From DAOSXA01 sp964526835 (lineage in GTDB: Bacteria > Zixibacteria > MSB-5A5 > GN15 > FEB-12): DNA of 59,930 bases. Below are positions 1 through 9,300 of the stretch, piece by piece; the stretch's first letter is position 1; each line of letters opens with the position of its first letter. Location: contig CAZGMK010000022.1 of the NCBI GenBank assembly GCA_964526835.1, positions 1 to 59,930 of the forward strand. The letters run 5' to 3'. The translations under genes were made by a program, and so were the position numbers. The notes under the pieces were generated by a model, which was not told the origin of the DNA, did no database searches, and saw only the letters and a program-made list of their open reading frames with translations.

Positions 1-886
1 TTCCCTTGCGGGCAAGATTCGGTACGTGGACGACGCCTCCACGAGCGGAAGCAAGATCGCATTCAGGGCAAATGCCGGAAATCCCGATACCGTTGTCTGA
101 TACCGCTGCCGCGATGCCCGCTGCAGGTGTCTCATGCCCGTGACCGGCATTTTCTGCTGCCTTGATGGTCGCCGTGTCATATGGACTGCCTATTAGATCA
201 TCTATCCACCCATTCCCATCATCGTCCTGACCGTTGAAGTCGCCCAGAACGCCATTGCTGTCTACATCGAACCGCCAAGGATCGAGAACTCCATTGTTGT
301 TCAAGTCCTCGCCAGAATTAATCCACATATTGTCCCCAAGATCAGGGTGGCCCCATTCGATTGGGACGTTCCCGTAATGTAATAGACCTATGGAAGGAAC
401 CGAATCCGGTACCAGGAATTGGTTCACCAGATCGATAGCGGAATCCAGACCAAGCAGTCTGAATAAATGCACCTGATCTTGCCATGCTGAGTCACTTGGT
501 GCATACGACTCTTCCATACAAAGTCCTGACGTATCGTCAACATCAACCTGACAGATGTCAGCGGTCCCAATCAAACTGTCAGACAATGCGTCTACGTCGA
601 TATCTGTGGGGAAGCATGCTCTGTACCACCTATCCAATACTGCTCCCATGCCCTGTGGGAAACACCGCACTAGACTATCGCAATCATAAGTGTTGAGATG
701 ACTGTATACTGTGGAGTCTAGATCAGGATGGTTCAGCACATCTCCCGATACAGTGTCAAAAGGAGGGACAGTGCAAAACTCTTGATAAAGCGTGTTGTAT
801 ACTCTTGTATCCTGCCCCGAGGCTCCCTCTAACACAATCGACACAGAAGCAATCGTCGTTACACAAAAAATAAGCGTCTTTCGCAT
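1..886 (-). CDS. Secreted subtilase-like (S8) protein, N-terminal part, cut by window edge
   Basis: The frame opens at ATG 886 on the reverse strand and runs off the left edge, so about 295 residues are visible. Residues 1-24 look like a Sec signal peptide ending near EGASGQ. From about residue 165 the sequence reads like the start of a subtilisin domain: GLLHYGN where DTG is expected, then GHPDL, an acidic FNGQDDDGNGWIDD stretch (about 217-230), and GHETPAAGI (about 250-258) in the place of the catalytic His motif. The His is present, but the catalytic Asp position holds His170. The Ser region lies outside the window. The next gene (979-2424) lies upstream on the same strand and is also secreted. 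A substrate cannot be told; the protein may be an inactive subtilase relative. Confidence 0.6.
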   Translation of the reverse strand, partial: MRKTLIFCVTTIASVSIVLEGASGQDTRVYNTLYQEFCTVPPFDTVSGDVLNHPDLDSTVYSHLNTYDCDSLVRCFPQGMGAVLDRWYRACFPTDIDVDALSDSLIGTADICQVDVDDTSGLCMEESYAPSDSAWQDQVHLFRLLGLDSAIDLVNQFLVPDSVPSIGLLHYGNVPIEWGHPDLGDNMWINSGEDLNNNGVLDPWRFDVDSNGVLGDFNGQDDDGNGWIDDLIGSPYDTATIKAAENAGHGHETPAAGIAAAVSDNGIGISGICPECDLASARGGVVHVPNLARKG

Positions 887-978
887 GAATCCTCCAAGCC
901 GGAATGTACTTTGGCATTGCGTTCTTATGATCTGGGGCGGTTCCTCTGAAATGACTAAATCTAACGAGTTTTCAACGA

Positions 979-2424
979 CTAGTTGCATGGTGAAGGAGGC
1001 GGGCCGCCCTGAAACATATAGGTGACAAGATAGACCAGGTCCGCGATGTCCGATTGATTGCCGTCACCGTTTGTGTCACCAAGGATCGGGTAGGGTAGGT
1101 CCGGGCCGTCGCCAAACATGTAGGACACGAGATAGACGAGGTCGGCTATGTCAGGTCCGTTCTGGTCGCCGTTGATGTCGCCACAGATGAAGGGGGTTTG
1201 AACCAATTTGAGGGTCACCCAGTCAGTCGTGAACCACTCGTCCGGAATCAGACACTCTCCCAATACGAAGACATCCCTGCTATCATTCACTACTATGTCG
1301 ACGCCTCCGTCGGAATCGTGACCACGGCCGTCGTACCAATACGCCCATATCAACTCACCTTCAGGATTAAGCTTCTGAATGCGCAGATCCTGATTTACGG
1401 AGTTCAGGACATAGATGTTACCGTCATTGTCTACAGCCATTCGTCCAATGGCTTCTGATGTCTGCCAAATTACATTACCCAGTGTGTCGATCTTGGAAGT
1501 CACCGCGTTGTTGCAGTAGTAGAGGATCGTGTCCTTGAACAGCACCAACTGACTGGATGTAGGCAACCGCTCAGTTGATGGCACCAATGCATCCAGACCA
1601 GCTTGCAGGAGGGTGTCACCATAGGGGCTAAACTTCCACAGAGTCAGACCTTGCACCAGGTACAAATTGTCGGAGTCATCGACAACAGGTCCATGCAAGG
1701 AACCCCCAGTTAACGGAACATACCATTGGAGAGTACCGAGCGAGTCCCACTTGATGCACATTTCACGGCCGCAGACGATAGCGTTCTCTTCTGAATCCAG
1801 AACCAAGTCGGGAGCTGACTGGTAGCCACCTTGGACTTGGTATTCTCTGCTCCACAATTCCGCTCCGCTGGAGTCGTACTTGACCAAAGCATACTCATCT
1901 CCATCATGCTCACCCCAAATATCCTCGTTGAGGCTCGCGAGATACAGGCTACCAAGGTGATCAACAGCGATGGCACCCGCTTTGGTGAAGCCCAGCGGAC
2001 TCTCATACTCAGCCACCCAGGAAGTGTCACCGACAGCATCAAACTTGACAGCAACTGCTTTACTCGCAAGATCGTCTTGTGATCCTGCGACGTAAGCTCC
2101 GCCACCAGGCAGTGGAATCACGCCAGCCGCTCCAAGGAAACGGTCGGGTTGGGGGCCAATGCTCCCCAGCCAAGCCTGGTTTCCTCCGCTGGAGTACCGC
2201 ACCGCCGTCATATACCTGTAGCCAGTTATTCCACATGCCCAGATACCACCAGTGCTGTCGCACGGCTCTGTCAGTGATGCCGGCCAGTCCCATTCGCCAG
2301 CCAAGGATGGACTGTACTGGTCCCAGGCCAGTTCGACATATTGGGCATGAATCGAGGATGACACTAGCACTACAGAAGACAAAAAGCCCAGCAGAAACCA
2401 CCGTTGAAGCCCATAGACCGACAT
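979..2424 (-). CDS. Secreted beta-propeller protein with C-terminal dockerin-like repeats
   Basis: This is a 481-residue exported protein. Residues 1-27 form a signal peptide with a hydrophobic core and an SIHA-Q cleavage site. The body (about 30-410) has repeated units of the type GGAYVAGS, LGSLYLASL and DGNIYVLN, each a beta-strand hairpin ending in a W- or Y-rich strand, as in SBBP/PQQ-like beta-propellers. The last ~68 residues carry two dockerin type I-like units, GDINGDQNGPDIADLVYLV and GDTNGDGNQSDIADLVYLV, each followed by a YMF-GG linker and ending in a Cys-containing tail. The Asp/Asn positions fit calcium-binding loops. The role is unknown, probably at the cell surface or in the extracellular space. 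A promoter-like site lies about 125 bp upstream. Confidence 0.8.
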   Translation of the reverse strand: MSVYGLQRWFLLGFLSSVVLVSSSIHAQYVELAWDQYSPSLAGEWDWPASLTEPCDSTGGIWACGITGYRYMTAVRYSSGGNQAWLGSIGPQPDRFLGAAGVIPLPGGGAYVAGSQDDLASKAVAVKFDAVGDTSWVAEYESPLGFTKAGAIAVDHLGSLYLASLNEDIWGEHDGDEYALVKYDSSGAELWSREYQVQGGYQSAPDLVLDSEENAIVCGREMCIKWDSLGTLQWYVPLTGGSLHGPVVDDSDNLYLVQGLTLWKFSPYGDTLLQAGLDALVPSTERLPTSSQLVLFKDTILYYCNNAVTSKIDTLGNVIWQTSEAIGRMAVDNDGNIYVLNSVNQDLRIQKLNPEGELIWAYWYDGRGHDSDGGVDIVVNDSRDVFVLGECLIPDEWFTTDWVTLKLVQTPFICGDINGDQNGPDIADLVYLVSYMFGDGPDLPYPILGDTNGDGNQSDIADLVYLVTYMFQGGPPPSPCN

Positions 2425-2749
2425 GAATACTCTCCTCGCGTGGCGATGCAGTTGAACATTGACAACCCCGCCCCTACACAGGCTTAACAGCCATGCTATA
2501 GGAGGCTGGCGATAGCAGTAAACCTCCTTCTACCTTTCGCTCTCTTCTATAGTTTAAGCTCAGCGCAGGGACTTGTCAAGGCGAAAGTGATCTTAATTGT
2601 CCATGATGCCGTCCAGGATAAACGAAAGACTGCCACTGCCGTCAGCGCTTCATGCCAACATGATCTTGGGAAAGGCTCAATCTGGGACTCTCGGTTTATT
2701 GTGCACTAAGTCCACATCATCATGGTAAAGAATGAAGGTGTCTAGGCTT
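2425..2749. other. Intergenic stretch upstream of the beta-propeller gene
   Basis: This 325-bp stretch holds the promoter at 2551-2579 and the 5' leader of the reverse-strand gene. Nothing else recognisable was seen before the insertion sequence begins at 2750. Confidence 0.5.
2551..2579 (-). promoter_or_regulatory. Sigma70-type promoter for the beta-propeller gene
   Basis: Read on the reverse strand: TTGACA (2579-2574), a 17-bp spacer, then TAAACT (2556-2551). The predicted start is about 120 nt before the ATG at 2424, and no other gene lies between. Confidence 0.55.
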
Positions 2750-2775
2750 TGAATCGCCCCGGTTATACCGGAGAC
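2750..2775. repeat. Left inverted repeat of the IS3 element
   Basis: TGAATCGCCCCGG followed by a five-base variable stretch and CCGGAGAC. It mirrors 4033-4058 and is flanked by the ctt target duplication. Confidence 0.85.
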
Positions 2776-2788
2776 TGTTTTAGTTGAG

Positions 2789-3691
2789 TCAGGCCACCTG
2801 GACCTGTGTCTTCTGAGTGCTATAATATACATCTTCAAACTCGGCCGGGGGAACATTTCCGATCGGCTCCAGCAACCGTCGGTTGTTGAACCAGTCGACC
2901 CACTCCAGGGTCGCGAACTCCACCGCCTCCAGATTCCGCCACGGCCCGCGCTGACGAATAACCTCGGTTTTGTACAATCCGATCACCGTTTCGGCCAGAG
3001 CGTTGTCATACGAGTCGCCCACCGAACCTACTGAAGGCTCAATCCCGACTTCAGCCAGGCGTTCTGTGTAGCGGATCGACAGATACTGCACCCCCCGGTC
3101 GCTGTGATGCACCAACTGCTGCGTATCGGGCCGCGCCCAGAGCGCCTGTTCCAGAGCGTCAAGGGCCAGATCGGTGCGCAACGATCGGGAGGCTCGCCAG
3201 CCCACGATCATGCGCGAGAACACGTCGATCACGAACGCCACATAAACGAACCCCTGCCAGGTCGCCACGTACGTCAGATCCGAGACCCACAACTGGTTCG
3301 GACGAGACGCGTTGAACTCCCGACACACCAGGTCCGAAGGCCGCGCGGCCGTATCATCGGCAACCGTCGTCTTGAACTTCCGACCCCGAACCGCACCGGA
3401 TAAGCCTTCAGCCCGCATCAACCGCTCCACGGTGCACCGGGCCACTCGGGTCCCTTCACGATTCAACTGCCGCCAGACCTTACGGGCACCATACACCCGG
3501 AAGTTCTCTTCCCATACCCGCTGGATCTCCGGCTGCAACTCCCGGTCTCGCCTGGCGCGAGCCGATAAACGCTCCGGATTCGCCTGCTGAACCTTCCGCT
3601 GGTAGTACGTCGATGGGGCGATCGGCAATGCCGCACAGATCGGCTCGACCCCACAGGCGTCCCGATGTTCGTCGATGAACGATACCATCAC
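2789..3691 (-). CDS. IS3-family transposase OrfB (DDE integrase)
   Basis: A protein of 300 residues starting at GTG 3691, or ATG 3688, inside the end of orfA. An HTH_21 region (YGARKVWRQLNREG) precedes an rve-type integrase core. The catalytic triad is visible as D in WVSDLTYV, D in HHSDRGVQY and E in NALAETVIGL, with the usual K/R helix following. Length and order are normal for the family and no frameshift was seen. It catalyses cut-and-paste or copy-out movement of the 2750-4058 element. Confidence 0.92.
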   Translation of the reverse strand: MMVSFIDEHRDACGVEPICAALPIAPSTYYQRKVQQANPERLSARARRDRELQPEIQRVWEENFRVYGARKVWRQLNREGTRVARCTVERLMRAEGLSGAVRGRKFKTTVADDTAARPSDLVCREFNASRPNQLWVSDLTYVATWQGFVYVAFVIDVFSRMIVGWRASRSLRTDLALDALEQALWARPDTQQLVHHSDRGVQYLSIRYTERLAEVGIEPSVGSVGDSYDNALAETVIGLYKTEVIRQRGPWRNLEAVEFATLEWVDWFNNRRLLEPIGNVPPAEFEDVYYSTQKTQVQVA

Positions 3692-4008
3692 TTCGGTTTG
3701 CGGTCGAGCTCCGCCTGGGCAAAAAAAGCCGACGCCTTCCGAAGGATCTCGTTGGCCCGCTTAAGCTCACGATTCTCCCGCTCCAGTTGCTTGAGCCGCT
3801 CTCGCTCCGAACTGGTCAGCCCCGGACGGTGACCCGCGTCCCGCTGGGCCTGAACGACCCACTTCCGCAGAGTCTCCGCCGAGCAACCAATCTTCTGAGC
3901 TATCGACTGGATGGCCGCCCACTGGGAACTATACTCCTCGCGATGCTCCTCGACCATCCGCACGGCCCGTTGACGGACCTCCGGTGAATACCTGCTTGGT
4001 TTTGCCAT
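3688..4008 (-). CDS. IS3-family transposase OrfA (helix-turn-helix subunit)
   Basis: A protein of 106 residues. The N-terminal part (RYSPEVRQRAVRMVEEH, then IAQKIGCSAETLRKWV) is the HTH_Tnp_1 DNA-binding fold that recognises IS3 ends. It is followed by a leucine-zipper-like helix (ERLKQLERENRELKRANEIL, about 68-87) used for oligomerisation. The gene ends in a GTGA overlap with orfB. Many IS3 elements make an OrfAB fusion by -1 frameshifting. A run of seven T (mRNA sense) near codon 93 could be such a slip site, but the GTGA overlap would equally allow coupled translation of a separate OrfB. Confidence 0.9.
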   Translation of the reverse strand: MAKPSRYSPEVRQRAVRMVEEHREEYSSQWAAIQSIAQKIGCSAETLRKWVVQAQRDAGHRPGLTSSERERLKQLERENRELKRANEILRKASAFFAQAELDRKPK

Positions 4009-4032
4009 GACAGTAATCTCTCACATTATTCT

Positions 4033-4058
4033 GTCTCCGGCAACCCCGGGGCGATTCA
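4033..4058. repeat. Right inverted repeat of the IS3 element
   Basis: Read on the reverse strand from 4058 it begins TGAATCGCCCCGG and continues to CCGGAGAC, matching the left end at 2750-2775. Confidence 0.85.
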
Positions 4059-4336
4059 CTTAACTGTACATAGCCACGTCCTGGATCTTCAGGAAATCTC
4101 CGACCAATCCACCCCACTCTTTCTAACGGTTTTCTAACCGCCTACTTCACCCAACTTCGCCCAAATGCACTGAACTTCAAGATACTGCACCCAACTTCAC
4201 ATATCTTAAGGCCTTGAAATGCAGCTAATTACATTCATTCCAGCGACTTAGCCCATTTCGCTGTCGTCGAATCCCTGCCTCTCCGCTTTAATTGTCTCCC
4301 CGTGTGCTGCCATATCGGGCTATTTTTATTAAGATG

Positions 4337-4365
4337 TTGACACTACACGTTCAACGGACGATATT
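4337..4365 (+). promoter_or_regulatory. Possible sigma70 promoter upstream of the methyl/Hdr cluster
   Basis: TTGACA at 4337, a 17-bp spacer, then GATATT at 4360. The -35 is perfect and the -10 is fair. It is about 550 bp before hdrC, so the leader would be long, and a closer promoter could be missed. Confidence 0.3.
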
Positions 4366-4586
4366 GGCGTTCGTAGCTGTAACGTTAAATTAATGGCGAC
4401 CGACGCAGCACGAGGTCAATGGAAGCGCAACAATACGCTGCACTCCGACCACGAACAGCCGGCGAGCAGTTCAACAGCTACCTTGTGGTATATGCTCGGT
4501 CTTCGCGGAATAGTGAAGGTCTGAAGGATTCCCAAGGACTTGAATAATCCATGTCACGCCAGAAATCGGGCGCATTGACAGGTTCT

Positions 4587-4865
4587 TCAGGGAATGCTCA
4601 GGGTTACGTTAGACGGTGTTTTTTGCCCAACGCTCTGAAATGACAGGCTGTAGGTCTGTTCTCTCAGAAATCTCAGATGAACTCTCTTGCCGCCTGGGTC
4701 GAGGCAGATCCAAGGTCCCCATTCGCGAATGGTTGATTGAGGACGTGCCTTGACGAGGTACGGCCTTCTGATACGTATCCCGTGCAGGTAGTTCCAGTCT
4801 GATCCCCGGATGTCTTCCACGTGCCGAGGATCGGGAACGTCATATTCTAACCACTGCACATTCAA
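4587..4865 (-). CDS. Small hypothetical protein, doubtful
   Basis: This is a 92-codon reverse frame with Trp-rich, charged composition (EWGPWICLDPGGKRVHLRFL near the middle). No signal peptide, membrane segment or known motif was seen, and no strong ribosome site precedes it. It could be a gene remnant or a chance frame in the otherwise empty region before hdrC. Confidence 0.2.
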   Translation of the reverse strand: MNVQWLEYDVPDPRHVEDIRGSDWNYLHGIRIRRPYLVKARPQSTIREWGPWICLDPGGKRVHLRFLREQTYSLSFQSVGQKTPSNVTLSIP

Positions 4866-4911
4866 CTAATTGGGAAAGTGAAACGAGTTCGAGTAAGCTA
4901 AGAGCCTTGAT

Positions 4912-5469
4912 TTGCAATTAAAGACCGAACCGGAACAGAGGCACAGAACATACTCGCAGCATGAGGCTCTGGACTCGGCCTCGGCCTGCTTGCAGTGCCA
5001 CAAGTGCACGGCGGGATGCCCGCTGAGCACGAAGGCGGATCTGTTGCCGAGTCAGATTGTTCGGCTGGTGCAGCTGAGAGATATCCCCGAATTATTGCGG
5101 TCCCGTGCAATCTGGCTCTGCTCTTCTTGCCGTACCTGTTCAGCTCGCTGTCCCGCGGGCGTAGACCTCGCCCGCATCAAGGACGTCCTCCGCTCAACAT
5201 GCTTGCGCGAGGGCATCACGCCGGGCGATCCGCGCGCCGCCTGTGCCATGGAGACAGTTTTGGACAGCGTCACCAGCTACGGACGGCTGAATGAACTCGA
5301 CATGATGGTGCGCTACAAGGTCAGAGTCGGCGGGATATTCGAGAACGCGAAGCTGGGAATGGCGATGATGCGTCGAGGCAAACTGAGGCTACGGCCGGCC
5401 AGAATGCGTAAACTGAGTGAATTGAAACAACTGGTTGAATCCGGGCGCGAGCGTCCCTCGGACAGATAA
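4912..5469 (+). CDS. hdrC: Heterodisulfide reductase-like subunit C (HdrC)
   Basis: A 185-residue ferredoxin-like subunit. TTG at 4912 is the only usable start: an in-frame stop lies 18 bp upstream and no Met follows for over 100 codons. Two [4Fe-4S] motifs are clear: CLQCHKCTAGCP (about 27-38) and CSSCRTCSARCP (about 70-81). In Hdr complexes HdrC wires electrons between HdrA and the CCG-domain subunit HdrB. It is the first gene of the forward cluster, 5 bp ahead of hdrB. The downstream metV/metF genes suggest the MetFV-HdrABC-MvhD complex described in acetogens rather than a methanogenic CoM-S-S-CoB reductase. Confidence 0.88.
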   Translation: MQLKTEPEQRHRTYSQHEALDSASACLQCHKCTAGCPLSTKADLLPSQIVRLVQLRDIPELLRSRAIWLCSSCRTCSARCPAGVDLARIKDVLRSTCLREGITPGDPRAACAMETVLDSVTSYGRLNELDMMVRYKVRVGGIFENAKLGMAMMRRGKLRLRPARMRKLSELKQLVESGRERPSDR

Positions 5470-5474
5470 AGACT

Positions 5475-6338
5475 ATGAAGCTCTCCTATTTCCCAGGATG
5501 CAGCGCCCACGGCACCGGCATCGAACAGGATATCTCGACTCGCGCGGTCTGCGCCGCTCTGGGCATCGAGCTGCATGAGCTGGAGGACTGGAATTGCTGT
5601 GGTTCTACTGCCGCCCATGCCATCGGCGATGATTTGGCTGATTCACTGGGTGCTCGCAATCTCGATATCGCCGCAAGGTCGGGTTTGGATCTACTGGTAC
5701 CCTGCGCTGCGTGCTATGCCAACCTGACAACTGCTGCGAGTCGCTATACCACGGGGAGTGGGAGTGTATCCGCCGAAGAGACGATACCGAATGTGGTTTC
5801 GCTGCCGAGTCTGCTCGCCGGAGAAGAATTCCTGCAGCGTATTCACAGGGATCGCAGGCTTGATCTGGCACACGTGAAGCCCGTCTCATATTACGGTTGC
5901 CTTCTGGTTCGGCATGGTGGAGAAGTGCAGGAGAAGGATCCCGAGAATCCGATGTTCCTTGATCGTATTGCTGAGATATGCGGCGCCTCAGTGAAAGATT
6001 GGTCGCACAAGACAACGTGCTGCGGTGGAAACCTGGCCATCAGCAATTCCGATCTCACCGGGGAACTCAGCCTTGATATCGTCGACCATGCCGCCAGGGC
6101 CGGAGCGAACTGCATAGTCACGGCCTGTCCCATGTGTCATATGAATCTCGAATCGCAGCAGTGGATCAGGCGGCACAACAAAGGGACTCCTCAAGACACC
6201 TTAGAGAGCCTGCCGGTATTCTACGTTGCCGAGTTAGTGGGTTTGGCCCTGGGGCTGGGGAAGATCAGGTACTGTCTGAAACATCATCTTATCAATCCGC
6301 AACAGGTACTAAGCGTGAGGGGAGCGGCGCATGTCTGA
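5475..6338 (+). CDS. hdrB: Heterodisulfide reductase-like subunit B (HdrB)
   Basis: A protein of 287 residues with the duplicated CCG (cysteine-rich) domain. The first unit runs from PGCSAHG to NCCGSTAAH (about 38-46) and the second from YGCLL to TCCGGNLAI (about 180-188), followed by CPMCHMNL (about 217-224). In HdrB these cysteines bind two noncubane [4Fe-4S] clusters that reduce a disulfide or another acceptor. The gene is 5 bp after hdrC, and hdrA starts inside its end (8-bp overlap), so the three are co-translated. In this setting the acceptor may not be a heterodisulfide. Confidence 0.9.
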   Translation: MKLSYFPGCSAHGTGIEQDISTRAVCAALGIELHELEDWNCCGSTAAHAIGDDLADSLGARNLDIAARSGLDLLVPCAACYANLTTAASRYTTGSGSVSAEETIPNVVSLPSLLAGEEFLQRIHRDRRLDLAHVKPVSYYGCLLVRHGGEVQEKDPENPMFLDRIAEICGASVKDWSHKTTCCGGNLAISNSDLTGELSLDIVDHAARAGANCIVTACPMCHMNLESQQWIRRHNKGTPQDTLESLPVFYVAELVGLALGLGKIRYCLKHHLINPQQVLSVRGAAHV

Positions 6339-9300
6339 GAAGACTACTTCGAGGGGCGCTGTCCTGGTTGTAGGCGGTGGTATCGCCGGCATGGAAGCGT
6401 CGCTGGAACTGGCCCATAGCGGATTCAAAGTCTACGTGGTCGAAGAGAAGGACGCTGTCGGCGGCCGCATGGTGCAACTAGACAAGACTTTCCCCACCAA
6501 TGACTGCGCCATGTGCACAATCTCTCCGCGTTTGGTGGGAGTCGGTATGCACCCGAATATTGAGGTTCTTACCCGATCCCTGTTGGTTCAGTTGGAAGGC
6601 GAGGCGCCGGCATTTACGGCAACTGTGAAGCAGCGCGCCCGCTTCGTCGATGTCGACCGCTGCACTGCTTGCGGCGATTGCGCCGAGGCGTGTCCCGTGG
6701 ATCTACCTTCCCGGTTCAATGACGGACTCGGCGTCAGGAATGCCGTTCGCAAGCTCTATCCCCAGGCGGCGCCCAATGCTTTCGGGATTACAAAATACGG
6801 GACTCCCCCGTGTCGCATGAACTGTCCGGCGCATGTCAACGTGCAGGGTTATGTCGCCTTGATCCGCCAGGGAAAATTCGAAGAGGCCTTGCGTCTGATC
6901 AGGGAGGAGCTGCCTTTTCCCTCTATCTGTGGACATGTCTGTGTTCATCCCTGCGAGGACGCCTGCCGACGGCACCTGACCGACGAACCCGTAGCCATTC
7001 GCGCCCTCAAACGCTTCGCATCGAATATAGAGGAGACGATCCCGGCTCCGCTGCCGACACCCGCACCGGTTCGTCCCGACGATCGCATTGCCATTATAGG
7101 TTCCGGCCCCGCCGGACTCACCGCTGCATACTACCTGGCCCTCGACGGCTACAACGTCACGATCTTTGAGGCCCGGGAGATGCCCGGCGGTATGCTGGCC
7201 ACGGGCATACCGGAGTACAGGCTGCCGCGCCGTATCCTGAAACGCGAGATCGATACGATCCTGTCGCTGGGCATCGAACTGAAGACGGGCGTGCGCTACG
7301 GAACCGACATAACGCGCGGTGACTTGCTCGAACAGGGATTCCGGTCGATCTTTCTCGCCCCCGGTATGCCTGCTGGCGCCTCCTTGGCATTGCCGGGAAT
7401 CTCATCAGAAGGGGTCCACCAGGCCATCGACCTTCTCGGAAAGGTCGCCATGGGCGAGCCGCTACCGCGGATGAACAACGTCGTGGTCATAGGCGGCGGC
7501 AATGTGGCCATGGATGCGGCGCGCACGGTGCGACGGATGCCGGTCCAATCGGTGACTGTCGCCTGCCTGGAGGCGGATGGCGAGATGCCCGCGGACGACG
7601 AGGAGATACGTCAGGCCCGCGGGGAAGGAATCCGGTTCCTGACCGGCTGGGGCCCTAAGAGCATCGCCGACACCGGTGGTCGGGCCCGGCAACTTCATCT
7701 GCGAAAATGCACTGCCGTATTCGATGAAGAGGGCCGTTTTGCCCCCGGTTTCGATGAATCACAAACGATGAACCTGAGCGTGGATACGGTCGTTGTTGCC
7801 ATCGGCCAGGCTCACGATCCCGCGATGGTAATGGAATTGAACCGGGACGATGGCCGGACAGTGCTCCAGGCTGATCCCGTTACACTGAAGACCCGGTTTG
7901 AGAATGTCTTTGCCGGAGGCGATGCTGTCAGCGGGCCGCGCTCGGTTATCGAGGCTGTGGCCATGGGGAAACGCGCCGCCGCTTCCATCGCCGCCCACCT
8001 TGCCGGTGAGTCACTTTCGCCGGATTGGCCTCACCTTGCTCCGGAGGCAGAACAGGACACCCGCACAGAGCGTCCGTCTACTCGTGAAACTGAGCCCGAA
8101 CGATCCCCTGGCGAGCGAGTCCGCGACTTCGAGGAAGTGACTCAGCCCCTTACCGAAGGGCAGGCGCGGCGTGAGGCCGAACGCTGCCTGAATTGCGGCG
8201 GATGCGCCGAATGTATGCAGTGCCAGGTCGCCTGTCAGGCTGAGGCCATAATGCACCGGCAGTGCGAACAGCACACCAGGCTCGAAGTGGGTGCGGTTAT
8301 TCTCGCCCCCGGCGGGGCGGTTTTTGATGTCGCCAGGCGAGGAGAGTATGGACACGGGCGTTACAAGAATGTGCTCAGCGCCCTTCAATACGAACGCCTC
8401 GTGAGTTCATCCGGGCCGACAGCCGGTCGGCTGGTCCTTCCCGATACGGATACACAACCACATCGTATCGCCTGGCTGCAGTGCGTCGGCTCGCGTGACG
8501 AACGATTGGAGCGACACTACTGTTCGGCGGTGTGCTGTCTCTTCGCCACCAAGCAAGCCTCGCTTACGCGTGACCATTACCCCGGAGTCGAGACCACTAT
8601 TTTCCTCCAGGATATGCGGGCTCACGGCAAAGGCTATGAAGCCTATTTTCGACAGGCTAAGGAGCGCTACGGAGTCAACTATCAGAGAACCCTGGTCTCG
8701 AGCATCGAGGAGATACCGGGCAGCGGCGAGTTGAGCATCAAGTACATGGCTGAAGGCAAACCACAACAAGAGACATTCGATATGGTAGTCCTCTCGGGTG
8801 GAATCGGCCCCTCCAAGTCAATGAAGGATCTCGCCGGGACTACCGGTATCAAGCTTGATCGCTATGGCTTCGTGTCGGGTTCCCTGATGGCGCCCAATGT
8901 CACCGACCGGCAGGGTATCTATGCAGCAGGTGTTATTACAGGCCCGCGCGATATTCCGGAGAGCATTACCAGCGCTCTCAGTGCCGCATCGCTATGCAAA
9001 GCCGACCTCGCGCGCGCGCGTAATACCCTGGTTCGACAGAAACAGTATCCGACCCAGCGTGATGTGTCGAACGAGGAACCTCGGATCGGTGTGTTCATTT
9101 GCCGCTGCGGCACCAATATTGCGAGGGTCGTCGATGTGCCGTCGCTGAGTGCGTATGCTCAACAGCTTCCCAATGTGGTCCACGCCGAAGAGAATCTGTA
9201 TACATGTTCGGCCGATACGCAGCAACGCATCATCGCGCAGATACACGAACAGCGGCTCAACAGGGTTGTAGTCGCTTCATGTACACCGCGGACCCATCAG

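Larger units (their letters stand above)
2750..4058 (-). mobile_element. IS3-family insertion sequence, apparently intact
   Basis: The 1309-bp element is bounded by imperfect inverted repeats. The left end begins TGAATCGCCCCGG at 2750. The right end, read inward from 4058, begins with the same 13 bases and both continue to CCGGAGAC, matching at 22 of the first 26 positions. The bases ctt at 2747-2749 recur at 4059-4061, fitting the 3-bp target duplication usual for IS3 elements. Inside are orfA and orfB in the overlapping order typical of the family. Both frames are open and the DDE residues are present, so the copy may be recent and functional. It sits between the secreted-protein genes and the methyl/Hdr cluster. 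Confidence 0.9.
4059..4911. other. Long intergenic region ahead of the hdr-met-mtt cluster
   Basis: This 853-bp stretch separates the IS3 element from hdrC. It begins with a degenerate series of short CACCCAACTTC-like units (about 4143-4200). It contains one forward promoter-like site (4337-4365) and one weak reverse frame (4587-4865). No tRNA, riboswitch or terminator was recognised. It should hold the control region of the forward cluster. Confidence 0.4.
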
